A DNA stretch of 64,000 nt from Corbicula japonica (lineage: Eukaryota; Mollusca; Bivalvia; Venerida; Cyrenidae): positions 4,734,912 to 4,798,911 of the forward strand of contig JAZAYU010000010.1 of assembly GCA_038501625.1 (NCBI GenBank), written 5' to 3'. A program made the translations under genes and the position numbers. The notes below the pieces were generated by a model. The model was not told where the DNA came from and made no database searches. It saw only the letters and a program-made list of their open reading frames with translations. Shown here piece by piece: positions 11,805-24,413 of this stretch. Numbering within the stretch: the first letter of the stretch is position 1; every line of letters begins with the position of its first letter.

Positions 11805-13156
11805 CTGCAATATAGCAAAGAACATACATGTACTGAACTGAAGTATAATGTTCAACGCAACACAAATATTCAATTATAATTATAAATAGAAATAGCAAAA
11901 GTATATGTCAAAATCCTACAAAAATAATACATTTTGTCTCACATTGTAGTTGCCATGCTAAATTTTTTGGACATTGTCAAGCATATAAAGTGATACATTT
12001 GCATGTGTAAATTTCAAGGAACAACTGTGTCGCTTTTGAAAGGGGCATATCTAAATAAGTAAAAGAGGAGTTATCATTCATGTTATCACCAATGTCATTT
12101 TTAAGCAGATGATATATTCCAAGTATTAAGTGAATAGGACATGTACTTTAAAAGTCATAGGCAACATTCAAGTTAAGTTGCATTTAAAGGGTAAGGTACA
12201 GCCTTCTTAATTTATACTAGTTGGGATATCGGTTGCAAATCAAAATCGATCATCATTTGGAATCGTTTGCCACTTCCGATCATCAGCTATTTTGTATAGT
12301 ATATTAAATTGAATCTGTAAAATAAATCTGTTATAAACAGGTTTCACTGGTAAAATAAATCGTCTTTCTGTTTCAGTAGATAATTTTTAATGTGATTTTG
12401 GTACAATATAGGCAGATGCTTGTTAATGTTATATTGGTACAAGATAGGTTGATGCCTTGCTCAAATAAAAATATGTTCAAAACAATCTGCACAATACCGT
12501 TGAGACACAAATTGCAAGGTCCACTTGAACCTGTCATCCACATCATATATAGGCAATCTGAAGGTGGACTGACACAGACTGGGCCTGAAGCTGTCAAAGA
12601 ATACATTCCGTTATTTAATCCTGTTAAAATAAAGAAACTTTTTCAAGTGCATACATTTCTACAGTAAAAATTGAATACATGTAGCCTGATGTGGGATATG
12701 CTGTTGTTGTTGCTGCTGTAAATCTTGTTGTTGCTGTAAATAGATTTATTAAGGTATAATTTAAAAAAAAGAAAACAGATAAAACGGAATTTGTAAATGT
12801 TATAATTTCATTTAATACTAAAGACATGTAATTCTTTTTAATTTGCTAAAAAGGTAAATAAATGCAAAAAAAACTTTGTTCATTGAATGAACCTCAGTGT
12901 TTGTTCTTTCGTTTAATAAGTCCGAGGACTTTCATCGGTTATTGTTTTGTTTTAGGGTGACATTGTTTCATAATAACGTGAATCTAGTTGAAAATGTTAT
13001 AAGTTAATCAGGTACTGTCGACACGTCATTCAGTTACATCGGATAAAGAAGACAAATTTAACATACATTTTGGTACAAATGAAAGATTCCCTGTGTATAG
13101 CGTGCAAAAAAGTCTGATGTTTTTCGTAACATTTATATATTAGCATTTCCAATACA
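11805..13156. other. Intron sequence, EGF-repeat gene
   Basis: No exon seen. It holds a short CTG/TTG-rich tract near 12700-12740. Open frames of up to about 90 codons at 12390-12670 lack splice or similarity support. Confidence 0.5.
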
Positions 13157-14045
13157 TTTTATGCTTTCCAGTGAATTATAGAATGTTCTCGGTGAAATAA
13201 AAGTGGTATTCCACTGATTTTTAAACAGTGGATTATCATTTTATTTCCACTGTTTTATCACTTTGGTACCCACCGGCAGTCCGGTACACAATATTCCGAA
13301 TGAGAACATTTAGAACAGGTTCATGTTTATGTATGTGACGTCATGACGTGACGTCGTAAGCAAACGTGTTGTCAAATTCACGCAAATTGTGCAATAAGAT
13401 CATAAAATTATGGAAGCATATTTGTGCCACAACTTAACTATATAAAATAACGTGAAAAAATAGAGGATTTCGCAAACGAAGTTTTTTTTCGCGAAAACAG
13501 ATAAATTACACAAGAAAGAAATTAACACGAATTTATTCCTGATAATGCTCTAAATTGCCTCAACATAAACATATAGTATCCATGAAAATAATGGAGGATT
13601 TCACGAAAACAGATTTTTTTTCTCGAAAACAGATAACTCAATTATTTTCACGTTATTTTATGTGGTTAAGTTTCCATTATTTTCATGCAAAAATAACTTT
13701 CGTGAAATTTTTAAGGTTTCGAGAAAAGTTATGTGTTTTCGTGAAATCCTCCATTATTTACATGAAAACTTTATCTTTATGTTGTGGCAGTTTAGAGCAC
13801 TAACAGGAATAAATTCGTGTTAACATAACTTTTTTGTCGTGAAAATATGGATGTTTTCGCGAAAAAAACTTTTTTTGCGAAATCCTCCATTATTTTCACG
13901 TTATTTTATGTGGTTAAGTTGTGGCACAAATATGCTTCCATATAAAATAGAAATAAAAGTTGTTTTAACAAGTAAATTTATTCTACTTATGAACTTCTCC
14001 ACTCATGAAATACGAATTGCTGAGTTCAGTCGGTGAAATATGTAT
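13157..14045. repeat. Dispersed repeat family C, copy 2, with nested insertion
   Basis: Outer ends match 3059-3440 (ATGCTTTCCAGTGAATTATA at left; a CGAATT..TGAGTTCAGTCGGTGAAATA-type block at right). The middle is split by the foldback element at 13411-13940. It occupies the place where, by the spacing of the EGF intron units, another EGF exon could have been. Confidence 0.7.
13411..13940. mobile_element. Nested foldback element, about 530 bp, TA target
   Basis: Outer arms are inverted copies: TGGAAGCATATTTGTGCCAC ... GTGGCACAAATATGCTTCCA, continuing through AACTTAAC and the ATTTTCACGTTATTTTAT block. TA flanks both ends, and removing the element restores family C sequence as in copy 1. Inside are smaller inverted blocks of TTTCGCGAAAA / GGAGGATTTC type, so one strand could fold into several nested hairpins. 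No coding capacity. Confidence 0.75.
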
Positions 14046-14654
14046 AATACTGTTAATTTCATTATTTCATATCAGTCAAGAAAAGCTTCAAGCAGATGCG
14101 TTTAACATTATCAGAAAATATTGATATAACTACATACATATTTAAAATACCAGCATAAAACCTTATATCATTTTTGTTCAAATAATACTCTTTAAAGTTA
14201 ATACATTTGTTATAACATCATAACAAGTTCACTGACCGTAGATCTGTAATAATTAACAGAAAATGGACTTACTGATTTAACATGAAAGAATAACACAAGT
14301 TATGCACAATTGCAATGATCCTATTGATTTATTCTGCAAACATGTTTTATATTAATTTACTAAAATTCAAAGTGCACTTCAGTATTTAAATTCCAATGTT
14401 TCATTTACGTTACAAACAGTAATTATTGATTGTCATTTTGTCAAAATAACGTAAGAAAAGGACTGGCAGGCATTTTGTCATAAAACCAAGACGTATAACT
14501 TTTTGTCTTGCAGAAAATCTTGACTAATATCTCTACAGTAAAATATGCCGAAACACATATTATCTTTCTTGAAAGTCTTTGTATTAACTATTATTTTCGC
14601 CTTAACATACCTATGGAGAAATAGGTTCGTTTTCATTTCAGTGAGGACACTTAC

Positions 14655-14768
14655 CCGTTTCGCAGTTGACGCCTTCATAACCTTTCGCACAAGAGCATGT
14701 ATACGCGTTCAATTCATCAACGCACGTGCCCCCGTTCAAACAGGGACTGTTTGCGCACTCGTCTATAT
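14655..14768 (-). CDS. cbEGF-like exon A
   Basis: 114 bp, phase 1-1, 38 residues, flanked by AG acceptor and GTAAGT donor. [10 protein letters not shown] start, six cysteines. Differs from its neighbours by Lys for Glu (CAKGYEG instead of CAEGYEG). Last EGF domain before the terminal exon. Confidence 0.92.
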
Positions 14769-15399
14769 CTAAAACGATAACAATCATAACAAATTTATTC
14801 AATGTGAAAAATCATGTGACCGATACAATCTCTAAGCTAAATTCAAACTAAATATTTTTATTTTATATATTTCTCAGTCAAGATAAACTTCGAGCAGATG
14901 TGTTTATCAGTAAATATTTGTGATATAATATTTGTTACCATCCAGAAGTTAACCTAATTTCATTTTTGTCCAAATAATAATGTACGTTTCATATAAAATC
15001 ATGACAGGTTCATTGCCCGTAGATCTGTTTTAATTAGCCGTAAATGGTCTTACTGATTAAACATGAACGAATTAAAAATGGTATGCACGACTGCAATAAT
15101 CCTATTGATTTGTTTTGTAAACATGTTAAATGTTAAATATTACTAAAATTTAAAGTTATTTTAAGTTTTTAAATTCCAAGGTTTCGTTAACTTTCCTTAC
15201 AGTAATTATTGGTTGACATTTTGTCAGAATACCATAACAAAAGGACTGGTAAATATTTGAATATCATTGATAACTGAAGGAGTACCATTCAGTAACAACG
15301 GCTAGTGAGACAAGTTAAACACAACGTTTCTATCTCTGTATTTTAAGACGCATTTTGTCATAAAACCATGTATATGATGTAAATTCCTTTTTCTTGCAG

Positions 15400-15740
15400 T
15401 ATCACTTGCAGTCGGGGATCTTTCCTGTTCGCGATAGTTGGGGATTCCCCTTTTCACTTTCCCAATCAGGAAATATTGATTGAATAATTTCCCATTTGAG
15501 AAAGAAAACACACGTTTTTTTATACCTTGGGGTATGTTCTACGGGCATCACAGAATGCGTTGAAGCTACATATTAATTGCTTGTATCCGTTCTTAAAACA
15601 ATTATCTAAAATTCTACTGAAGCCGAATATTAAAACATTATCGTTTATGAGATATTCAAGCTCAAAGTTGAATGATATTCAAGAAAACCAACCATTTTCA
15701 GCACTTTCCCGTTTTGAACATATACTTTCCCGAACTGGTA
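15400..15740. other. Intron unit where an EGF exon is missing
   Basis: Intron landmarks shared by the duplicated units (the ACTTCGAGCA.ATGTG block and the GCCCGTAGATCTGTTTTAAT block) occur twice between exons A and B, about 865 bp apart. By that spacing an exon should lie near 15520-15635. Instead there is unrelated sequence with no cysteine-rich frame, so one unit has apparently lost its exon. Confidence 0.6.
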
Positions 15741-16473
15741 ACTAATACAAACTTCGAGCACATGTGTTTAACAATATTTGTAAATATTTTTGAAAAAAAA
15801 ATACATATGTTACGTTCTACCAGAAAACCTATATAAATTCGATTTTTGTTCAAATAAGACTATACATTAGGCATGTATACATGTAACATCACGAAAAGAA
15901 CATTGCCCGTAGATCTGTTTTAATTAGCCGTAAATGGTCTTATTTATTTCATAAATAATGACAAATGGTATGCACAACTGCAATGATCCTATTGATTTAT
16001 TCTGCAAACATGTTAAATGTTACATATTACTAAAATTTAAAGTGTACTTCATTATGTAAATTCCAATGTTTCATTTACGTTCCTTATACGAATAGTAATT
16101 ATTGGTTGACGTTTTGTCAAACCAACGTAAGAAAATGACTGGTAACTGTTTGAATATCATTGATAACTAAAGATGTATTATTCAGTTACAAAGGTTAATG
16201 AGACAATTTAAACACAACATTTCTGCCTTTATTTTAGCACGAATTTTGTTATAAAACCATGACTTATGTGATGTAAATATCATTTTTATTGCAGTAACAC
16301 TTGACCAACATCTCTAAAGTAAAACCTGCTTCACAAATATTTCGTTCGATGGAAGATTCTTCAAAACACAGACAGCAGTATTATATTATATAAAAGGTCG
16401 TTGTATTGACTTTCTTTGTCTGATTATACCTATGGAGCAATATGTTAGTTTCTATTTCAGTGAGGACACTTAC

Positions 16474-16587
16474 CCGTTTCGCAGTTGACGCCTTCATAAC
16501 CTTCGGCACAAGAGCATGTATAAGCGTTCAACTCATCAACGCACGTGCCCCCATTCAAACAGGGACTGTTTGCGCACTCGTTGATAT
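16474..16587 (-). CDS. cbEGF-like exon B
   Basis: 114 bp, phase 1-1, GTAAGT donor. Encodes the D-I-N-E-C variant (Asn replaces Asp). First member of pair B/C in the 1.91-kb higher-order repeat; nearly identical to exons D and F. Confidence 0.93.
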
Positions 16588-17434
16588 CTAAAACGATTAC
16601 GATAACAAATTTATAAAATGTGGAAATTTACGTGACCGATACAATCTCTAAGCAAAATTCAAACTTTAAATATTTTATTATATTTATTTCTCAGTCAATA
16701 CAAACTTCGAGCACATGTGTTTAACAATATTAGTAAATATTTTTGAAAAAAAAATACATATGTTACGTTCTACCAGAAAACCTATCTAAATTCGATTTTT
16801 GTTCAAATAAGACTACATGTATACATTAGGCATGTATACATGTAACATCACGAAAAGAACATTGCCCGTAGATCTGTTTTAATTAGCCGTAAATGGTCTT
16901 ATTTATTTCATAAATAATGACAAATGGTATGCACAACTGCAATGATCCTATTGATTTATTCTGCAAACATGTTAAATGTTACATATTACTAAAATTTAAA
17001 GTGTACTTCATTATGTAAATTCCAATGTTTCATTTACGTTCCTTATACGAATAGTAATTATTGGTTGACGTTTTGTCAGACCAACTTAAGAAAATGACTG
17101 GTAACTGTTTGAATATCACTGATAACTAAAGATGTATTATTCAGTTACAACGGTTAATGAGACAATTTAAACACAATATTTCTGCCTTTATTTTAGCACG
17201 AATTTTGTTATAAAACCATGACTTATGTGATGTAAATATAATTTTTATTGCAGTAACACTTGACCAACATCTCTAAAGTAAAACCTGCTTCACAAATACT
17301 TCGTTCGAAGGAAGATTCTTCAAAACACATACAGCAGTATTAAATTTTATGAAAGGTCGTTGTATTGACTTTTTCTTTGTCTGATTATAGCTATGGAGCA
17401 ATATGTTCGTTTTTATTTCAGTGAGGACACTTAC

Positions 17435-17548
17435 CCGTTTCGCAGTTGACGCCTTCATAACCTTCGGCACAAGAGCATGTATACGCGTTCAATTCATCAA
17501 CGCACGTGCCGCCGTTCAAACAGGGACTGTTTGCGCACTCATCGATAT
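17435..17548 (-). CDS. cbEGF-like exon C
   Basis: 114 bp, phase 1-1, D-I-D-E-C type. Six cysteines, CLNGGTC O-fucose pattern, [12 protein letters not shown] hydroxylation pattern. Nearly identical to exon G, with which it shares the silent GGCGGC codons. Confidence 0.93.
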
Positions 17549-18388
17549 CTAAAACAATTACGATAACAAATTTATACAATGTGGAAATTTACGTGACCGA
17601 TACAATCTCTAAGCGAAATTCAATTTTTAAATATTTTATTATATTTATTTCTCAGTCAATACAAACTTCGAGCACATGTGTTTAACAATATTTGTAAATA
17701 TTTTTGAAAAAAAAATACATATGTTACGTTCTACCAGAAAACCTATCTTAAATTCGATTTTTGTTCAAATAAGACTATACATTAGGCATGTATACATGTA
17801 ACATCACGAAAAGAACATTGCCCGTAGATCTGTTTTAATTAGCCGTAAATGGTCTTATTTATTTCATAAATAATGACAAATGGTATGCACAACTGCAATG
17901 ATCCTATTGATTTATTCTGCAAACATGTTAAATGTTACATATTACTAAAATTTAAAGTGTACTTCATTATGTAAATTCCAATGTTTCATTTACGTTCCTT
18001 ATACGAATAGTAATTATTGGTTGACGTTTTGTCAAACCAACGTAAGAAAATGACTGGTAACTGTTTGAATATCATTGATAACTAAAGATGTATTATTCAG
18101 TTACAAAGGTTAATGAGACAATTTAAACACAACATTTCTGCCTTTATTTTAGCACGAATTTTGTTATAAAACCATGACTTATGTGATGTAAATATCATTT
18201 TTATTGCAGTAACACTTGACCAACATCTCTAAAGTAAAACCTACTTCACAAATATTTCGTTCGATGGAAGATTCTTCAAAACACAGACAGCAGTATTATA
18301 TTATATAAAAGGTCGTTGTATTGACTTTCTTTGTCTGATTATACCTATGGAGCAATATGTTAGTTTCTATTTCAGTGAGGACACTTAC

Positions 18389-18502
18389 CCGTTTCGCAGT
18401 TGACGCCTTCATAACCTTCGGCACAAGAGCATGTATAAGCGTTCAACTCATCAACGCACGTGCCCCCATTCAAACAGGGACTGTTTGCGCACTCGTTGAT
18501 AT
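18389..18502 (-). CDS. cbEGF-like exon D
   Basis: 114 bp, phase 1-1, D-I-N-E-C type, GTAAGT donor. Lies 1,915 bp from exon B, and its introns match those of exon B almost base for base. Confidence 0.93.
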
Positions 18503-19347
18503 CTAAAACGATTACGATAACAAATTTATAAAATGTGGAAATTTACGTGACCGATACAATCTCTAAGCAAAATTCAAACTTTAAATATTTTATTATATTT
18601 ATTTCTCAGTCAATACAAACTTCGAGCACATGTGTTTAACAATATTAGTAAATATTTTTGAAAAAAAATTACATATTTTACGTTCTACCAGAAAACCTAT
18701 CTAAATTCGATTTTTGTTCAAATAAGACTACATGTATACATTAGGCATGTATACATGTAACATCACGAAAAGAACATTGCCCGTAGATCTGTTTTAATTA
18801 GCCGTAAATGGTCTTATTTATTTCATAAATAATGACAAATGGTATGCACAACTGCAATGATCCTATTGATTTATTCTGCAAACATGTTAAATGTTACATA
18901 TTACTAAAATTTAAAGTGTACTTCATTATGTAAATTCCAATGTTTCATTTACGTTCCTTATACGAATAGTAATTATTGGTTGACGTTTTGTCAGACCAAC
19001 TTAAGAAAATGACTGGTAACTGTTTGAATATCACTGATAACTAAAGATGTATTATTCAGTTACAACGGTTAATGAGACAATTTAAACACAATATTTCTGC
19101 CTTTATTTTAGCACGAATTTTGTTATAAAACCATGACTTATGTGATGTAAATATAATTTTTATTGCAGTAACACTTGACCAACATCTCTAAAGTAAAACC
19201 TGCTTCACAAATACTTCGTTCGAAGGAAGATTCTTCAAAACACATACAGCAGTATTAAATTTTATGAAAGGTCGTTGTATTGACTTTTTCTTTGTCTGAT
19301 TATACATATGGAGCAATATGTTCGTTTTTATTTCGGTGGACTCTTAC

Positions 19348-19461
19348 CCGTTTCGCAGTTGATGCCTTCATAACCTTCGGCACAAGAGCATGTATACGCG
19401 TTCAATTCATCAACGCACGTGCCCCCGTTCAAACAGGGACTGTTTGCGCACTCATCGATAT
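19348..19461 (-). CDS. cbEGF-like exon E
   Basis: 114 bp, phase 1-1, D-I-D-E-C type. Carries one substitution (GYEGINC rather than GYEGVNC). Its donor is GTAAGAG, with a local change in the adjoining intron (TTTCGGTGGACTCTTAC on the plus strand) unlike sister copies. Still a valid donor. Confidence 0.92.
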
Positions 19462-20302
19462 CTAAAACAATTACGATAACAAATTTATACAATGTGGAAA
19501 TTTACGTGACCGATACAATCTCTAAGCGAAATTCAATTTTTAAATATTTTATTATATTTATTTCTCAGTCAATACAAACTTCGAGCACATGTGTTTAACA
19601 ATATTTGTAAATATTTTTAAAAAAAAAATACATATGTTACGTTCTACCAGAAAACCTATCTTAATTCGATTTTTGTTCAAATAAGACTATACATTAGGCA
19701 TGTATACATGTAACATCACGAAAAGAACATTGCCCGTAGACCTGTTTTAATTAGCCGTAAATGGTTTTATTTATTTCATAAATAATGACAAATGGTATGC
19801 ACAACTGCAGTGATTCTATTGATTTATTCTGCAAACATGTTAAATGTTACATATTACTAAAATTTAAAGTGTACTTCATTATGTAAATTCCAATGTTTCA
19901 TTTACGTTCCTTATACGAATAGTAATTATTGGTTGACGTTTTGTCAGACGAACGTAAGAAAATGACTGGTAACTGTTTGAATATCATTGATAACTAAAGA
20001 TGTATTATTTAGTTACAATGGTAAATGAGACAATTTAAACACAATATTTCTGCCTTTATTCTAGCACGAATTTTGTTATAAAACCATGACTTATGTGATG
20101 TAAATATCATTTTTATTGCAGTAACACTTGACCAACATCTCTAAAGTAAAACCTGCTTCACAAATATTTCGTTCGATGGAAGATTCTTCAAAACACAGAC
20201 AGCAGTATTATATTATATAAAAGGTCGTTGTATTGACTTTTTCTTTGTCTGATTATACATATGGAGCAATATGTTAGTTTCTATTTCAGTGAGGACACTT
20301 AC

Positions 20303-20416
20303 CCGTTTCGCAGTTGACGCCTTCATAACCTTCGGCACAAGAGCATGTATAAGCGTTCAACTCATCAACGCACGTGCCCCCATTCAAACAGGGACTGTTT
20401 GCGCACTCGTTGATAT
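20303..20416 (-). CDS. cbEGF-like exon F
   Basis: 114 bp, phase 1-1, D-I-N-E-C type, 1,914 bp from exon D. Third copy of the B/D/F class. Confidence 0.93.
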
Positions 20417-21257
20417 CTAAAACGATTACGATAACAAATTTATAAAATGTGGAAATTTACGTGACCGATACAATCTCTAAGCAAAATTCAAACTTTAAAT
20501 ATTTTATTATATTTATTTCTCAGTCAATACAAACTTCGAGCACATGTGTTTAACAATATTAGTAAATATTTTTGAAAAAAAAAAATACAGATTTTACGTT
20601 CTACCAGAAAACCTATCTAAATTCGATTTTTGTTCAAATAAGACTATACATTAGGCATGTATACATGTAACATCACGAAAAGAACATTGCCCGTAGATCT
20701 GTTTTAATTAGCCGTAAATGGTCTTATTTATTTCATAAATAATGACAAATGGTATGCACAACTGCAATGATCCTATTGATTTATTCTGCAAACATGTTAA
20801 ATGTTACATATTACTAAAATTTAGTGTGTACTTCATTATGTAAATTCCAATGTTTCATTTACGTTCCTTATACGAATAGTAATTATTGGTTGACGTTTTG
20901 TCAGACCAACGTAAGAAAATGACTGGTAACTGTTTGAATATCACTGATAACTAAAGATGTATTATTCAGTTACAACGGTTAATGAGACAATTTAAATACA
21001 ACATTTCTGCCTTTATTTTAGCACGAATTTTGTTATAAAACCATGACTTATGTGATGTAAATATCATTTTTATTGCAGTAACACTTGACCAACATCTCTA
21101 AAGTAAAACCTGCTTCACAAATACTTCGTTCGAAGGAAGATTCTTCAAAACACATACAGCAGTATTAAATTTTATGAAAGGTCGTTGTATTGACTTTCTT
21201 TGTCTGATTATACCTATGGAGCAATATGTTAGTTTCTATTTCAGTGAGGACACTTAC

Positions 21258-21371
21258 CCGTTTCGCAGTTGACGCCTTCATAACCTTCGGCACAAGAGCA
21301 TGTATACGCGTTCAATTCATCAACGCACGTGCCGCCGTTCAAACAGGGACTGTTTGCGCACTCATCGATAT
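21258..21371 (-). CDS. cbEGF-like exon G
   Basis: 114 bp, phase 1-1, D-I-D-E-C type. The intron on its upstream (plus-right) side carries the mariner insertion. Confidence 0.93.
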
Positions 21372-21600
21372 CTAAATCAATTACGATAACAAATTTATAC
21401 AATGTGGAGATTTACGTGACCGATACAATCTCTAAGCAAAATTCAATTTTTAAATATTTTATTATATTTATTTCTCAGTCAATACAAACTTCGAGCACAT
21501 GTGTTAAACAATATTAGTAAATATTTTTGAAAAAAAATACATATGTTACGTTCTACCAGAAAACCTATCTAAATTCGATTTTTGTTCAAATAAGACTATA

Positions 21601-23000
21601 CGAGGGCTGTTCGATAAATTCGAGGAATTTTGCTGTAACTCTTTTATTTTCCATTATTTTCTTCCTATTTTTACTGTAGTTTTGTATTAACGTAATGCGT
21701 ATACATTGTGTAAAGATAAAAAACAATCTTAATAAACGCCCAAAATACTCGTCACCATAGTAAACCATGTCTTGCTTGTTGCCGGGCTCCATTTTTCATC
21801 ATAAATATTCTTTAATTATTAATGCAAAACATCGATTTATGAATATAAAAAAATGGCGCGAACTTAGCAGACGTTCAAGTAACATCATGATGTCATTTCC
21901 GTGAAAAGTCGTTGCCATTACAGTAGTCGTTACAGAAAGATTGTCGTTTAAGTCTCGCCGGTACTAAGCATAATTTCGTCGTTATGATGTCTTCAAAAGA
22001 CGAAGAATTATGGCAGTTCTAAAGTTTTGTGTTGAGCTGGGTAAATCGCCAAAGGAGACTATAAATATGATTGAGGAGTCAGCTACTACAGAGGATTGCA
22101 GCAAATTATTTGTATAGAAGTGGAAAGTATAGCTTTCAAAAGGAGGGACTTCGCTAAAAGACAATCCGGGCCAAGGACGACCAGCAACGGTGAAGACGTC
22201 GATTTTGGACGCTGTTCGAGATATGCATAATGTCGAACGGTGCGTTAGGTTAAATGCGCAATAAAACTAAAAAAACTTTAAATTTGTTTAAAATAATTTA
22301 ACAAATTGAATTTTAAGGTGTATTGTAAACATTGTTATTACTATTTGCAAACACCGTATTCCACATCTCATATTCCTCGCAGGTGCTACGCCGAGACCTT
22401 GTTGACGCCATTACTAAGAAACGACCAGGGTGGGATCTGAGCGATGTTGTGTTCCACCAAGACAACGCTCTCGCGCATCGCGCTGCTCCTACCATGCTTG
22501 ACATTAGTATGCTGAGATTTGAAGAGTTAGAGGATCCGCCATATTCTCCTAATCTCGCTCCTACGGACATCCGGGTATTCCCGGAAATCAAAGCCTGTCT
22601 TCGCGGGAGGAAATTCGACACTCACAGCCTTCATGAGTTACTCCGCGCCACCAGTGATGCGATTGGATCATTTTCACGAGACTTATACATAGCTACGGTC
22701 AACATGCGGGTGTATAGACATCAGAAATGTGTTAACATTAGCGGCGATTACATTCAGTAAGTGAGACGCTCACTTGACTTATGAATGACGTTGACGTCGA
22801 TTCACATTTGGAGCCCGGCAGTGTATGTTCAATGGTGTTAGATAAATGTATGTAAAAAGTTAACGCATCAATGTATTTTTTGGAAAATTACAGAATCTGA
22901 TGCAATTGTGTGGTTTCATATCTTGTGAAAAAATCGTTTGAATCGGTTAATTTTTAACAGTTTTTCAATACTATTCCACGAATATATCGAACAGCCCTCG
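21601..23000 (+). mobile_element. Decayed mariner transposon, 1,400 bp
   Basis: Terminal inverted repeats CGAGGGCTGTTCGATA at both ends, extending about 25-28 bp with two or three mismatches, flanked by a TA duplication (21599-21600 and 23001-23002). Sister introns read ACTATACATTAGGCATG without interruption, giving the exact empty site. It carries two transposase fragments and sits antisense to the host gene inside an intron. Length is near that of full mariners, but the coding part is broken and partly missing. Confidence 0.95.
21984..22760 (+). pseudogene. Broken mariner transposase, internal deletion
   Basis: The N-terminal part (about 21984-22255, frameshifted after MSSKDEELWQF and with in-frame stops) resembles the mariner helix-turn-helix region: AVLKFCVELGKSP and NPGQGRPATV. 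The C-terminal part (about 22383-22760) has HQDNALAHRA and PPYSPNLAPTD. The two aspartates are separated by 34 residues, the DD34D spacing of mariner. The central segment holding the first catalytic Asp is absent and replaced by about 120 bp of AT-rich sequence, so it cannot make active enzyme. The 142-codon frame at 22332-22760 is only the C-terminal piece. Confidence 0.9.
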
Positions 23001-23612
23001 TACATTAGGCATGTATACATGTAACATCACGAAAAGAACATTGCCCGTAGATCTGTTTTAATTAGCCGTAAATGGTCTTATTTATTTCATAAATAATGAC
23101 AAATGGTATGCACAACTCCAATGATCCTATTGATTTATTCTGCAAACATGTTAAATGTTACATATTACTAAAATTTAAAGTGTACTTCATTATGTAAATT
23201 CCAATGTTTCATTTACGTTCCTTATACGAATAGTAATTATTGGTTGACGTTTTGTCAGACCAACGTAAGAAAATGACTGGTAACTGTTTGAATATCATTG
23301 ATAACTAAAGATGTATTATTCAGTTACAACGGTTAATGAGAAAATTTAAACACAATATTTCTGCCTTTATTCTAGCACAAATTTGGTTATAAAACCATGA
23401 CTTATGTGATGTTAATATCATTTTTATTGCAGTAACACTTGACCAACATCTCTAAAGTAAAATTGCTTCACAAATACTTCGTTCGATGGAAGATTCTTCA
23501 AAACACATACAACAGTATTACATTTTATGAAAGGTCGTTGTATTGACTTTTTCTTTGTCTGATTATAGCTATGGAGCAATATGTTCGTTTTTATTTCAGT
23601 GAGGACACTTAC

Positions 23613-23726
23613 CCGTTTCGCAGTTGACGCCTTCATAACCTTCGGCACAAGAGCATGTATACGCGTTCAATTCATCAACGCACGTGCCCCCGTTCAAACA
23701 GGGATTGTTTGCGCACTCATCGATAT
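23613..23726 (-). CDS. cbEGF-like exon H
   Basis: 114 bp, phase 1-1. [10 protein letters not shown]: Asn replaces Ser between the first and second cysteines. Spacing from exon G is 2,355 bp, or 953 bp after subtracting the mariner and its TA. Confidence 0.93.
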
Positions 23727-24413
23727 CTAAAACGATTACGATAACAAATTTATGCAATGTGGACAATCATGTGACCAATACAATCTCTAAGCTAAATTCA
23801 AACTTAATATTTTTATTTTATATATTTCTCAGTCAATATAAACTTCTAGCAGATGTGTTTAAAATATCAGTAAATATTTGTTATATAACTACATATACCA
23901 GCAATTAACCTCAATTCGATTTTTGCTCAAATAAAACTCTGCTTTAGGCATAACACCATGACAAGTTCATTGCCCGCATGTCTGTTTTAATTTTCCGTAT
24001 ACGGTCCAATTGATTTATTATGAAAGAATGACACATGGTATGCACAACTGCGATGATCCTAATGTACATGTAATGATTTATTCTGCAAATATGTTAAATG
24101 TTGAATATTATTGAAATTCAAGTTGTACTTCAGAAATGTTTCATTAACGTTACCTTGAGTAATTACATGTATTGGTTGTCATTTTGTCAGAATACAAAAG
24201 GTCTGGTAAATGTTTAAAGTAAATACCATTTTGTCTTGCAGAAAAACTTGACCAATACCTCTACAGTAAAATATGCTTCATCAATATTTCTTCCGATAGA
24301 AGATTATTCGAAACACACATTATCTTTCATAAAAGTCGTTGTATTGACTTTTATTTTCTTCTGATCATATCTGTGAGCAATACATTCTTTGTCATTTCAG
24401 TGAAGAAACTCAC

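Noticed and set aside
12373..12667. Overlapping frames of 77 and 91 codons
   Set aside because: Antisense to each other, AT-rich, no splice support; probably chance.
16474..21371. CRISPR-like array
   Set aside because: Regularly spaced near-identical units, but units are about 950 bp with spliced exons; no short repeat-spacer structure anywhere in the window.
22313..22621. 102-codon minus-strand frame
   Set aside because: Antisense shadow of the mariner transposase C-terminal fragment.
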